This document shows positions 41,215 through 48,624 of a DNA stretch of 48,902 nucleotides, one piece after another. Where the stretch lies: IMG/VR virus record IMGVR_UViG_3300025128_000069, positions 1 to 48,902 of that record; one strand, given 5' to 3'. Source of the DNA: a virus. Below the pieces are notes generated by a model. That model searched no databases. It saw only the letters and a list, made by a program, of their open reading frames with translations, and had not been told where the DNA came from. Both the position numbers and the translations under genes were made by a program. The first letter of the stretch is position 1. Every line of letters begins with the position of its first letter.

Positions 41215-42227
41215 TATCCATCACCCCATGTTCCATCACCCCATGCCTCATTACCCCAACCACCTATATTGATTGATTCTGTGCCTACTGCACCAGTTCC
41301 AGCAACGCCAGTTGCAACTGGATTAGCAACTAATGTTGAACTTCCTATACCACTTGTACCAGCAACTCCTGTTTCAGTTATACTTAATGCAACTCCAACA
41401 CTACCTACTGGCGTATTAGCAGTCCAACCCATCGCACTATGATTAGTACAGTAATAATAAAGTGTAGGAGCATCACTTGCTACTACTATTTCTGTGTATG
41501 CACCACTTGATCCTGGAGTTCCATTAGTTGTTACGCCAGTTGTGTATTCACTTCCACTAGCATGAGTGCCATTTGCAGTTGTAGAAAATCTAAGTGGGTG
41601 ACCTGAGTTTGAGCTATCTGACTGATCAAATCTATATGTATTACCTTCTATTAAATCAACCTCAACATCAGCAGTAGCAGTTGATCCACCTATTGCGAAT
41701 TTATTAGTTGAGCCTACATTGTAGTATGGGTGATTAGAAGGATTGCCAGACACTACTGTAATTGTTATGGTATTAACTTTATAATTAACTACACCAACTG
41801 CACCACTACCAATAGCTTCTTCTTCTGCTATTTGTGAGTTTATAACAAAAGTGCCTAGAGCTAAAGTGCCTGCTAAGCCAGTTACATCAGCACCAAAATT
41901 AAAATTAAAACCAGTTAAACTTTCTGCAACACCTTTTGCTTTTATGCCTATGCCTTTTTGTGATTTTTCAATTTTACTTGCAAATATATCTTGGGTAAAA
42001 CCTAGATTTAATTTTACATTTTCTTCTGCATTGTCTGGTCGTGGTTGAAATAATGCAGTTGCATCAACAACATTTTTGGCTGGGGTTAGTTGTGGATGCT
42101 TGGGATCAAACTCTTCTCGTTCGACTCTAAGATTATCATAGGTGGTTTTTAAGTCTGTATAGTTGACCTTGAAGCCACTTATGTCGCTTATTGCCTTTGA
42201 TTTTTTGCCACTTGCGTATCTTGCCAT
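41214..42227 (-). CDS. Virion protein with cupredoxin-like domain
   Basis: 337 aa. N-terminal helix region (about 1-130), then a beta domain at about 150-270: HPYYNVGSTNKFAIGG, EGNTYRFDQSDSSNSGHPLR and TLYYYCTNHSAMGW. His210 (GHPLRF), Cys260, His263 and Met266 are in the order and spacing of the type-1 copper site of plastocyanin-like proteins. The C-terminus has GWGNEAWGDGTWGDG repeats. Related GHPLR(F/L)S...YYYC..H(S/G)GMG domains are known in marine phage structural proteins. Whether copper is bound is not known. It lies between two tail adaptors and so is probably part of the connector or neck. Confidence 0.8.
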   Translation of the reverse strand: MARYASGKKSKAISDISGFKVNYTDLKTTYDNLRVEREEFDPKHPQLTPAKNVVDATALFQPRPDNAEENVKLNLGFTQDIFASKIEKSQKGIGIKAKGVAESLTGFNFNFGADVTGLAGTLALGTFVINSQIAEEEAIGSGAVGVVNYKVNTITITVVSGNPSNHPYYNVGSTNKFAIGGSTATADVEVDLIEGNTYRFDQSDSSNSGHPLRFSTTANGTHASGSEYTTGVTTNGTPGSSGAYTEIVVASDAPTLYYYCTNHSAMGWTANTPVGSVGVALSITETGVAGTSGIGSSTLVANPVATGVAGTGAVGTESINIGGWGNEAWGDGTWGDG

Positions 42228-42901
42228 TAGATTATATTCAATGCAGTTGGTTGTACTCTTAGACTTACACCATCATTATCACTTGATGCCGCAAAACTAA
42301 ATGCTCTTTCATACATTTCATTCAACATTTGAAATTTTTCTGGTGCATACTTCATGGCTAGTTTTGACGATAGCCCAGCACATATAGTATCACTCCATCT
42401 ATAAGGTATATCTGTGTCTTGACTAGATGCAGTTATATCTTCTTGTTGGTTCATTGCCCAATAATTTAAAGATAATGTAGATACATTTGGAACAGACCAT
42501 AAATAGATTACTGGAGTATACTGCCTATCTATCATATATTGACTAGGTTTTCCAGCGTTTGTTTTGTTTGGTATTTGATTATATTCTTCTATGGTAATTC
42601 TATTTATTATTTGATCTGTGTCTGATGTACTATCTCTAACAACTACATCTAATAAATCTATAGTTCCAACTGGCAAAGTATAATTAGTAGTGCCACTAAC
42701 CAATGTCAAAGTGTTTTGTGTCACAGTCCAATAATTTATGCCACGATTTGCAAACTCAGAAAATAATAAATTTAAACTTCTTCTTGCAGACCTAGCATGA
42801 TCACCAGTTCTTGTTTGAGGATCAATACCACACCTCTCAAAAGATTCTGCTATAACTTCCTCAACATTAGGTCTAAATGTTACTGTTCCAGATGTTGCCA
42901 T
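42227..42901 (-). CDS. Head-to-tail adaptor
   Basis: 224 aa. VEEVIAESFERCGIDPQTRT (about 13-32), DHARSARRSLNLLFSEFANR, GINYWTVTQ, YTLPVGTIDLLDVVVRD (about 74-90), then PVIYLWSVP and RWSDTICAGLSSKLAMKYAP. This is the podovirus packaged-DNA stabilisation/adaptor type of fold, common in HMO-2011-like and other marine podoviruses. It closes the portal. Ribosome site AAGGA, coupled to the upstream gene by a short gap. Confidence 0.85.
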   Translation of the reverse strand: MATSGTVTFRPNVEEVIAESFERCGIDPQTRTGDHARSARRSLNLLFSEFANRGINYWTVTQNTLTLVSGTTNYTLPVGTIDLLDVVVRDSTSDTDQIINRITIEEYNQIPNKTNAGKPSQYMIDRQYTPVIYLWSVPNVSTLSLNYWAMNQQEDITASSQDTDIPYRWSDTICAGLSSKLAMKYAPEKFQMLNEMYERAFSFAASSDNDGVSLRVQPTALNII

Positions 42902-42910
42902 TTTATATCC

Positions 42911-43516
42911 TTATGTGAAAAAGAATGTCATCATATCTGCGTGATCAAGTGTGTATGATACACTCATACCACTACCAAACAATATACCCTCTGCTGGAAT
43001 AGTTCTATCTACTGTAGTGTTTGCAGTTCCTATAGTTCTAGCAGTAAACAAAGTTGTGCCACTTTCTGGAGTACCATTTACAAATGATATAGTTCCAGCA
43101 GTGCTACCTGACACTATTGACATACCTTTAAGCCTTATTCTTGCTCCACCACCAATAGCTTGAGCACACAAAGTTCCAGACCCAACCTTTATGTTAGCCG
43201 CAAATTTTGCAGAACTTACAACAGACGTTACAGTTAAAAATAATTTTGTTCCAGCCACTGCTTCAGCAGACCCAGTTGATGTGATGACCTCTGTTAAAGC
43301 ATTACCAAAAACATCTGTTCCAGTGATTGTGTTTGTTTTTGCGTTATCGCCAGTTCCTGTTGTGGTTACAATTACATTTCTAGCCGCACCCCCAGCAAAC
43401 GTAGTATTCGCCATAGTGGCAGAAGTATCAGGTCTTGCCGCAGTTACTAGTCTATCATCATCACTAGCATTTTCATCGCTTACAGTTAAAGCACTTACAT
43501 CGGTTGCATAAGCCAT
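42911..43516 (-). CDS. Beta-rich virion protein
   Basis: 201 aa. Thr/Ser/Ala-rich strands with Gly turns (VVSSAKFAANIKVGSGTLCA, GTISFVNGTPESGTTLF). Starts MAYATDVSALTVSDENASDD. AAGGAG before ATG. A small capsid-surface or neck protein is likely. It is separated from the upstream gene by a terminator hairpin. Confidence 0.75.
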   Translation of the reverse strand: MAYATDVSALTVSDENASDDDRLVTAARPDTSATMANTTFAGGAARNVIVTTTGTGDNAKTNTITGTDVFGNALTEVITSTGSAEAVAGTKLFLTVTSVVSSAKFAANIKVGSGTLCAQAIGGGARIRLKGMSIVSGSTAGTISFVNGTPESGTTLFTARTIGTANTTVDRTIPAEGILFGSGMSVSYTLDHADMMTFFFT

Positions 43517-43530
43517 ATAATTCTCCTTAT

Positions 43531-43555
43531 AAAAGTGGGGGAACTTAATCCCCCA
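43531..43555 (-). terminator. Rho-independent terminator candidate
   Basis: On the minus strand TGGGGG, loop ATTAAGTT, CCCCCA, then CTTTT. A 6-bp GC-rich stem with a short U tract between the LamG-like virion gene and the 201-aa gene. The next ribosome site is only a few bases on, so partial read-through is probable. Confidence 0.7.
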
Positions 43556-43562
43556 TTATATT

Positions 43563-44462
43563 TTATTCAAATATTGTTCTACTCATGCATTGATAATGTA
43601 CATCTACTGCTTCAGCCGCTGCCGCTCCAGCCTCAATACCAATGTAAGGTATTAAATCAACATCGTCAGTCATAGCACCAGACTTGGTTGTACCACTTGT
43701 TACAGCAGTACCTCCAGTTGATCCAGATGTGGATGTAATATTATACTGTATGCCATCTACAAAAATAGATAACTTTCTATCTGCATCTATTTCAATTTTA
43801 AAATGATAAATAGTATTAGCCGCAACTGTTATAGGTAAAACACTGATAAAGTCTGTGCCACCAATACTGTGAATGAAATGCCATTTAGTAAAATCAGTAA
43901 AACTTTCAGAGTTTGTGGCATCTGTTTGAAACTTAAAAAATGCTTGGTTTGCGTCAGTTGCAACAAGTTGATCATTAGTAAGTTTAAGTCCTGCCCATAA
44001 CTTTTGGTTGTCTATTGCGTTTGTATTTATAGAACATTCCCAAACTGTTTGGTTTTCTGTTCCCCACTTAGTGCCAGTCCACGCAGTCTGATTACTATCT
44101 AAATGTGGACATACAATTGCTTGATCTTGGTCTGCTCCAGCAGTCGTTAATGTTATACCCGCTGCGGTTGCATTCCTTGTAGATAATGCACTTGTCATAT
44201 TAGTGCCTAGTACCTCAAAGTTTTTATTCGCTAAAACATGAAGTGCTAGTGCTGAAGCATCGTCTGCGTCAGGATCAATAATATTTACTGCATTTAATTT
44301 AGGTAGTTGTGTAAACCACTCTTCTAAATAATATCTACGAGTATCATGTGCTGCATTACCATGTAGAGTTCTATCAGCGATTAAGCCACTAGTTGAATCT
44401 TTGCTTATTAATTTAAGACTGTCTTGCGATCTAACTGGACCGCTAAAAGTTGTAGTACCCAT
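43563..44462 (-). CDS. LamG-like virion/decoration protein
   Basis: 299 aa from ATG 44462, preceded by AAGGAG; an upstream in-frame ATG at 44501 lacks a site. MGTTTFSGPVRSQDSLKLIS (a common start of marine phage virion proteins), then a jelly-roll: WTGTKWGTENQTVWECSINT, WAGLKLTNDQLV, KWHFIHSIGGTDFISVLP and YHFKIEIDADRKLSIFVDGI. The latter is the concanavalin-like domain. Probably capsid-surface decoration directly after the major capsid gene. Confidence 0.8.
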   Translation of the reverse strand: MGTTTFSGPVRSQDSLKLISKDSTSGLIADRTLHGNAAHDTRRYYLEEWFTQLPKLNAVNIIDPDADDASALALHVLANKNFEVLGTNMTSALSTRNATAAGITLTTAGADQDQAIVCPHLDSNQTAWTGTKWGTENQTVWECSINTNAIDNQKLWAGLKLTNDQLVATDANQAFFKFQTDATNSESFTDFTKWHFIHSIGGTDFISVLPITVAANTIYHFKIEIDADRKLSIFVDGIQYNITSTSGSTGGTAVTSGTTKSGAMTDDVDLIPYIGIEAGAAAAEAVDVHYQCMSRTIFE

Positions 44463-44517
44463 ATCATTCTCCTTGTTCTGGGTTAGTTTGCAAAATTGCA
44501 ATCAAGGTTTATGTTTA

Positions 44518-44539
44518 GGAGAGGAGTTATCCCCTCTCC
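44518..44539 (-). terminator. Hairpin downstream of major capsid gene
   Basis: GGAGAGG and CCTCTCC (7 bp) with an 8-base loop. No long U tract follows. A classical place for an mRNA-stabilising or partial-termination hairpin that raises capsid expression relative to downstream genes. Confidence 0.6.
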
Positions 44540-44550
44540 CATCTTAATTA

Positions 44551-45453
44551 TTAGGAAGCACCTTCTGTTCCAAAAATGCCACGCCAATCAGTAAAACCAA
44601 AAGAATATCTTTCTCTTACTTTATAACGTACATTTCCTGTCTCAAAATCACCTTCCATGCCTTTTTTCATAGGACTTCTTTGGAACATTTTAAGACCATC
44701 AGGTACATCTGTTTTAATAAAGAACGCATCACTATCTGTTAAACGCCTCATCACATGATAGCCTTGTGGTAAATATCCACCAGACCTAATTGCGTTAAGA
44801 TCGTTATCAGCAGTTCCAGTTCTTAATTGACTTTCCAATAATCTCTCAGCTACGAAAGTATACGCAGTAGGAATAATTAACATTGTTCCTTGAGCGGCGA
44901 TCCTAAGACCACGATCATCTTTCATATCTGCAATGTTTATCAAGATACTTTCTAATGAAGTTTCAGATAAATCTGCTGCAGTTGCCAAAGTATTACTTTG
45001 ATTGCCATTTTGAGTTGGATGTGCTGTGCTTAATAATGACACTCCATCACCACCAGTTGTACTAGTTGCATTATTCAATACATTAGATGCCTTGATCTCT
45101 TTGGTTGTAGCCATTGATCTCGCTAACGCCTTTGTATATCTAGATGCAATAGACCCATAAAGACCATCTTCTTCAGCTTCTTCTGTAACAGAGAAAGCCA
45201 AAGCAACTGTTTCATGCTGATATCTTGCAGTAAACTGTTGAGAAGCCGCATCATAACTGACACCAGCACCTTCGTCTTTAGTTGGAGCCGCACCAAAACC
45301 AGTTAACAATACATCTTCTTCAAATGCTTTTTGAGATGTGTTGCTTTCAAAAACTGCTTGGTACTCTGGTGGGTAACTATCATATTCTAACCCGAACAAG
45401 GTGTTTAAACCAGGCTCAAGCATTTTTGCAAATTGTGCTCTATTCATTGCCAT
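44551..45453 (-). CDS. Major capsid protein (HK97-fold)
   Basis: 300 aa. MAMNRAQFAKMLEPGLNTLF, YDSYPPEYQAVFESNTSQKA (about 20-39), SQQFTARYQHETVALAFSVT (about 71-90), RYTKALARSMATTKEIKASN (about 104-123), and the C-terminal KGMEGDFETGNVRYKVRERY with SFGFTDWRGIFG. Length and motifs fit the compact HK97-type capsid proteins. It is flanked by the stabiliser gene upstream and a hairpin downstream, and needs the scaffold encoded further upstream. Ribosome site GGGAG. Confidence 0.9.
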   Translation of the reverse strand: MAMNRAQFAKMLEPGLNTLFGLEYDSYPPEYQAVFESNTSQKAFEEDVLLTGFGAAPTKDEGAGVSYDAASQQFTARYQHETVALAFSVTEEAEEDGLYGSIASRYTKALARSMATTKEIKASNVLNNATSTTGGDGVSLLSTAHPTQNGNQSNTLATAADLSETSLESILINIADMKDDRGLRIAAQGTMLIIPTAYTFVAERLLESQLRTGTADNDLNAIRSGGYLPQGYHVMRRLTDSDAFFIKTDVPDGLKMFQRSPMKKGMEGDFETGNVRYKVRERYSFGFTDWRGIFGTEGAS

Positions 45454-45466
45454 TGTCTAAATCTCC

Positions 45467-46021
45467 CTATATTCCAGCACTATCTTTGAGCAGATGCTCA
45501 TTGATAAGTACTTCCATTATTGCATTTGCACCTAAAGCATTATCTGGGCTTTCATATACACCAAGAATTTTGCAAGTGGCAGTGCCATTTGACATTGTTC
45601 CTGACATTTCAAATCCAGATTGTCCTGTAGTAGTAGAACCAGCTCCAGCAACAACATCAGCACAATTACCAATGTTAGTCTGAGCAGGTGTTCCTGCAGA
45701 TTGAACTTTAAACACTGTATATGGATCATCATAAACATATGCAACTATATTTGTTGCAGTTGTTCCTGATGGAAAATACTGTGCATAAACATATGAGCCA
45801 TCTGAAGCAGTATAAGATACCCCTGCGAAAACTCCTATATTATTAACTTCTGTAGCAGTATGAGGTGTAATAACGCCATCTGCAGTTATGATTACTAAAT
45901 CACCAGTAAAGATGTTTTCAGATAATCCTGAAGTAATAGTATATTTATTAGCACGAGAGTAACCATTTCCACTTAGGTGACGAATGGGTACAAACCCAAA
46001 AGCGGCGTCTACATTTGCCAT
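45467..46021 (-). CDS. Capsid decoration / stabilisation protein
   Basis: 184 aa. MANVDAAFGFVPIRHLSGNG, then strands YTITSGLSENIFTGDLVIIT, SDGSYVYAQYFPSG, YVYDDPYTVFKVQS and a C-terminal helix. The NVDAAFGF(V/R)PI.H..G start is typical of small capsid-associated beta proteins in marine podoviruses. It lies immediately before the major capsid gene, as head decoration proteins often do. Ribosome site AGGAG before ATG. Confidence 0.85.
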   Translation of the reverse strand: MANVDAAFGFVPIRHLSGNGYSRANKYTITSGLSENIFTGDLVIITADGVITPHTATEVNNIGVFAGVSYTASDGSYVYAQYFPSGTTATNIVAYVYDDPYTVFKVQSAGTPAQTNIGNCADVVAGAGSTTTGQSGFEMSGTMSNGTATCKILGVYESPDNALGANAIMEVLINEHLLKDSAGI

Positions 46022-46040
46022 TTTTATCTCCTAGTTAAGA

Positions 46041-46523
46041 TTAATCATCCATGACAGACACTTGTCTGCCACCACTAACTGAACTCTTCCTCTCTTGAAA
46101 GATTGGTTGTCCAGCTTTCCGTCCTAACGCATCAAGGTCACCTGCAAGAGAATCATTTTGCTCTTGTGCTTTACCACCATAGTAAGACTTCATTTGTCTA
46201 TGTTTTTCTATAGGCATCTCACAAAGCAACATTCCTTCAATTCCAATACAACCTTCCCACTGCCCATGATTAATCGTCGGGAACAACGTACTTTTCACAG
46301 AACTAGCAGGGCGAGTTTCCCACCCTTCACGCATACGTTTGTATACATTATCAGGTGTGTCCTTCCCCTGAATCGAGGTAGCTACCCATCGTTGAACATA
46401 TCCTGGACGGGGGTCAGGTGCATCCAACAACGCTGGTGGTGTCCATGTAGATTGAGGTCTACTCTCATCATCACGAACACTCTCTCTTATTTCATTTGCT
46501 CTAACATTTCTCTTCTCAGTCAT
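46041..46523 (-). CDS. Conserved head-region protein, unknown
   Basis: 160 aa, basic N-terminus (MTEKRNVRANEIRESVRDDE), then WTPPALLDAPDPRPGYVQRW and YKRMREGWETRPASSVKSTL, GMLLCEMPIEKHRQMKSYYG. The PPxxL(D/E)xPDPxPGY(x)(x)RW(V/I) and (M/R)REGWExR blocks recur in marine phages between scaffold and capsid genes. Function not established; an assembly factor is plausible. Confidence 0.8.
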   Translation of the reverse strand: MTEKRNVRANEIRESVRDDESRPQSTWTPPALLDAPDPRPGYVQRWVATSIQGKDTPDNVYKRMREGWETRPASSVKSTLFPTINHGQWEGCIGIEGMLLCEMPIEKHRQMKSYYGGKAQEQNDSLAGDLDALGRKAGQPIFQERKSSVSGGRQVSVMDD

Positions 46524-46525
46524 AA

Positions 46526-47443
46526 CTAGCTCCTTTGACTTTTTTGTATTTCAGACGCATATTTTTTAAGACTTGCCTCATCATTTATTCCAAGTTCTCT
46601 AGCCATCCTAAGTTGGTCTTGTGTCATTCGCACTCGATTACCTTTGTAAGATGAGCCACCTGTAGATGGTGTTACTACTTTACTACTTTTTGCTCGTGGT
46701 TTACTTTCAGTAACTTCACCATTCGATATTAACTCAGGGAACATTCTTTGTAAACGACTATTTAAATTGTTATAATATTCGTCTGAGTTCTTATCAAATC
46801 CTTCTAGATCAAGTTGTACGTCTATAGCTCTTGCTGCAGCCGTTTCTCTCTCATAACCTTTACCATTAAACCATTGATTACTTTCCCACCAAGACATTGC
46901 TTTTTGTGGTGTAGGATTTGTAGCTACTTGTTGTGCTCTACCTACTGTTGGCGATACTGCTTGGTTTTGTTGCATTTGTCTTTGCATCTCACCAACTCTA
47001 ATAGCCGCTCTCATATCAGCTAATTGTTCTGAAAAGTTTACTTGTGCTTCAGTATCCCCTTCTTCAACTGCCTTTGTGAGTGCTTGTCTTGTAAGATTGT
47101 ATCTTTGGTCAAATTCTTTTTGTTGTATATTTTGTGCTTGGGTTTGTGTGCCTTTTTCAAGTCTTTCAAGTCTTTTTGCTAATTGACTATTAAGTTCTTG
47201 TTGTCTTTTTGTCTCAATCTCAGCATCACGCCTTTGTTCAACTAGTTTTTTAATTCTAGTTTGGACTTTTGCTCCATATTTATCTTCTTCTTCTTTTTCT
47301 TCTTCTTTTTCTTCTTGTTGAGCTTCTACTTTAGGTTCTTCTTCTGCAATTTCGATTTCAAAATTATCTCCACTAGATTTTTTCTTAGTTTCTTGAATTT
47401 CTTTTTCGATTTCTTCTATTACTGGGTTTGTTTCTTCTTGCAT
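46526..47443 (-). CDS. Capsid scaffolding protein
   Basis: 305 aa from ATG 47443, which has GGAG 9 bases upstream; a TTG 15 bases earlier is less likely. Acidic N-terminus, Glu/Gln/Lys coiled-coil at about 60-150 (QTRIKKLVEQRRDAEIETKR, QQELNSQLAKRLERLEKGTQ), then a helical C-terminus ending DEASLKKYASEIQKSQRS. A helical, highly charged protein between portal-side genes and the capsid genes is the standard scaffold. It guides major capsid assembly and is lost on maturation. Confidence 0.8.
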   Translation of the reverse strand: MQEETNPVIEEIEKEIQETKKKSSGDNFEIEIAEEEPKVEAQQEEKEEEKEEEDKYGAKVQTRIKKLVEQRRDAEIETKRQQELNSQLAKRLERLEKGTQTQAQNIQQKEFDQRYNLTRQALTKAVEEGDTEAQVNFSEQLADMRAAIRVGEMQRQMQQNQAVSPTVGRAQQVATNPTPQKAMSWWESNQWFNGKGYERETAAARAIDVQLDLEGFDKNSDEYYNNLNSRLQRMFPELISNGEVTESKPRAKSSKVVTPSTGGSSYKGNRVRMTQDQLRMARELGINDEASLKKYASEIQKSQRS

Positions 47444-47469
47444 GGTTGCGTTCTCCAAGTTATTCGCAT

Positions 47470-47877
47470 TTATAGATAAGCAGTGACTTCTACCCCATCT
47501 GGCAAGATAGATGTTATCTCGTCATCATTAAGTAAAAGAAACCTTACGCCATTTACTACTAGTTTTTGTCCTGCATATTTACCATAAGTAACTTTGTTAC
47601 CTACTCTTGGCTTGTTAGATATCTTCCAACTATCTCCAGTGCCTCTTTCTCTATATGCAAGTTCACCAATACCAACAACCTCACCATGAGCAGTCAAGTA
47701 CGCCTCATTCTCTTTGGCTTTTGTAGGCAGTAATATGCCACCCTTAGTTTGTTGTTTGATTTGATTTGGTTGTATTAGTATTTTCCAACCCATAGGTATA
47801 GGCAGTTGATGTTGCCCTATTGTAGATTTAGTTTCTTCGTCTGTATATAATTTAGCGACTTCATGTGGATGAGGCAT
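47470..47877 (-). CDS. GroES-like co-chaperonin
   Basis: 135 aa. PIPMGWKILIQPNQIKQQTK (about 26-45), mobile loop and GGILLP (46-51), HGEVVGIGELAYRERGTGDS (about 63-82), VGNKVTYGKYAGQKL (about 92-106), FLLLNDDEITSIL. The barrel strands, mobile loop and GGILLP match GroES family order. The predicted job is to replace host GroES on host GroEL to fold the large capsid protein, as with T4 gp31. It lies just before the scaffold. No GroEL gene is visible. Confidence 0.85.
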   Translation of the reverse strand: MPHPHEVAKLYTDEETKSTIGQHQLPIPMGWKILIQPNQIKQQTKGGILLPTKAKENEAYLTAHGEVVGIGELAYRERGTGDSWKISNKPRVGNKVTYGKYAGQKLVVNGVRFLLLNDDEITSILPDGVEVTAYL

Positions 47878-47879
47878 GA

Positions 47880-48077
47880 CTATTCATCTCCTTCGTCTAG
47901 CTTGTTTAATGTTTCGTCAATTATAATACAAGCATCTTCCAATCCTTGTGCTACACCAACGTCTTTTTGATATGAATGAAAATCAGTCTCTCGACCTTCA
48001 ATCATCTTTTCGGCTATTGCCGTTTTCTTCTCCCTCAGATTTTTCTTTATCATTTTTAGGAGTTCTATCGTGTTCAT
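47880..48077 (-). CDS. Conserved small helical phage protein
   Basis: 65 aa, MNTIELLKMIKKNLREKKTA, with YQKDVGVAQGLEDACIIIDE. Matches the familiar short phage protein with MxTIELLKxx(R/K) and VG(V)AxGLxxA. It starts inside the gene encoding the 48-aa Lys/Glu protein and ends 2 bases before the GroES ATG. Function unknown. Confidence 0.75.
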   Translation of the reverse strand: MNTIELLKMIKKNLREKKTAIAEKMIEGRETDFHSYQKDVGVAQGLEDACIIIDETLNKLDEGDE

Positions 48078-48144
48078 TTAAATTACTTTCTCCTGACATA
48101 GATACGCCAGTTACATTAATTTTAACGTCTTTACTTTTTTCCAT
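47998..48144 (-). CDS. 48-aa charged protein, overlaps next gene
   Basis: MEKSKDVKINVTGVSMSGES followed by a Lys/Glu/Asp-rich tail ending NSRKDD. It overlaps the following gene by 80 bases in another frame. The start overlaps the preceding mini-gene's end. The long overlap makes one of the two suspect; the first 22 residues are outside it. Confidence 0.4.
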   Translation of the reverse strand: MEKSKDVKINVTGVSMSGESNLNEHDRTPKNDKEKSEGEENGNSRKDD

Positions 48145-48220
48145 TTTTCTTCTTAGCCATTTTTTTCTTTTTAGTCTTTGTAGTTTTCTTTTTAGCCATA
48201 GCATTTTTACCATAATACAT
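48131..48220 (-). CDS. 29-aa lysine-rich mini-protein
   Basis: MYYGKNAMAKKKTTKTKKKK and a basic tail ending KNGKK. GGGAG precedes the ATG. It resembles the mini-proteins at 3.8-4.6 kb. Overlaps the 48-aa gene by 14 bases. Probably real; function unknown. Confidence 0.55.
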   Translation of the reverse strand: MYYGKNAMAKKKTTKTKKKKMAKKKNGKK

Positions 48221-48274
48221 TTTTTTTCTCCCTTTCTTTATTAAAGATGAAAATTGAGCTCTATTCATAAAAAT

Positions 48275-48302
48275 ATAATAACTACTAAATACTAAAACAC
48301 AA
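48275..48302 (-). promoter_or_regulatory. Weak candidate late promoter
   Basis: Minus-strand TTGTGT (48302-48297), 16-base spacer, TATTAT (48280-48275, 5 of 6 to TATAAT). It lies in the only non-coding gap near the head genes (48221-48306) and would drive the GroES-scaffold-capsid genes. The -35 is poor. Confidence 0.35.
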
Positions 48303-48306
48303 ATAT

Positions 48307-48624
48307 TTATTTTTTTGTATCTACAATAGGCTCTGCCATAGCACTTTCACTATAAACATATCCTCTAGATTGTTTTATAACTTTGCCATATTCGAGTTCA
48401 TTGACTGCTTTTGGGCAATCTTCAAAAAATAATTCATCCTCAGATGGCTCTGTAGGGGTGTTAAGTATCTCTTTGCATACTTTACTAAGCTCATAATTAG
48501 GCATTTGTATGCCTCTGCACTCATAACAAGTTTTATAACTAGTGCGTTTTCTATGACTAGGGCGTAATAGTTTTTGACATTCTATACAATAATCAAATTT
48601 ATTTTTCCCATTGATAAAAGACAT
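48307..48624 (-). CDS. Zinc-knuckle protein, unknown
   Basis: 105 aa. CIECQKLLRPSHRKRTSYKT (Cys at about 13 and 16), then CYECRGIQMPNYELSKVCKE (Cys 33, 36), so a CxxC...CxxC zinc finger in the N-terminal half. The remainder is acidic and polar. Overlaps the hydrolase end by 26 bases. Similar two-knuckle proteins are common in marine phages; zinc and nucleic-acid binding is likely. Confidence 0.75.
   Translation of the reverse strand: MSFINGKNKFDYCIECQKLLRPSHRKRTSYKTCYECRGIQMPNYELSKVCKEILNTPTEPSEDELFFEDCPKAVNELEYGKVIKQSRGYVYSESAMAEPIVDTKK

Noticed and set aside
47261-47479. Phe-rich plus-strand open frame opposite the scaffold N-terminus
   Set aside because: It is the complement of Glu/Lys codons in the scaffold's acidic region, not a membrane protein.
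12403-48325. Further exact copies of TGTATCTACA (for example 12403-12412, 28092-28101, 48316-48325)
   Set aside because: These lie in minus-strand coding sequence where the complement encodes Val-Asp-Thr in a common codon choice, so they cannot be claimed as operators; only the two copies inside promoters P2 and P3 were kept.
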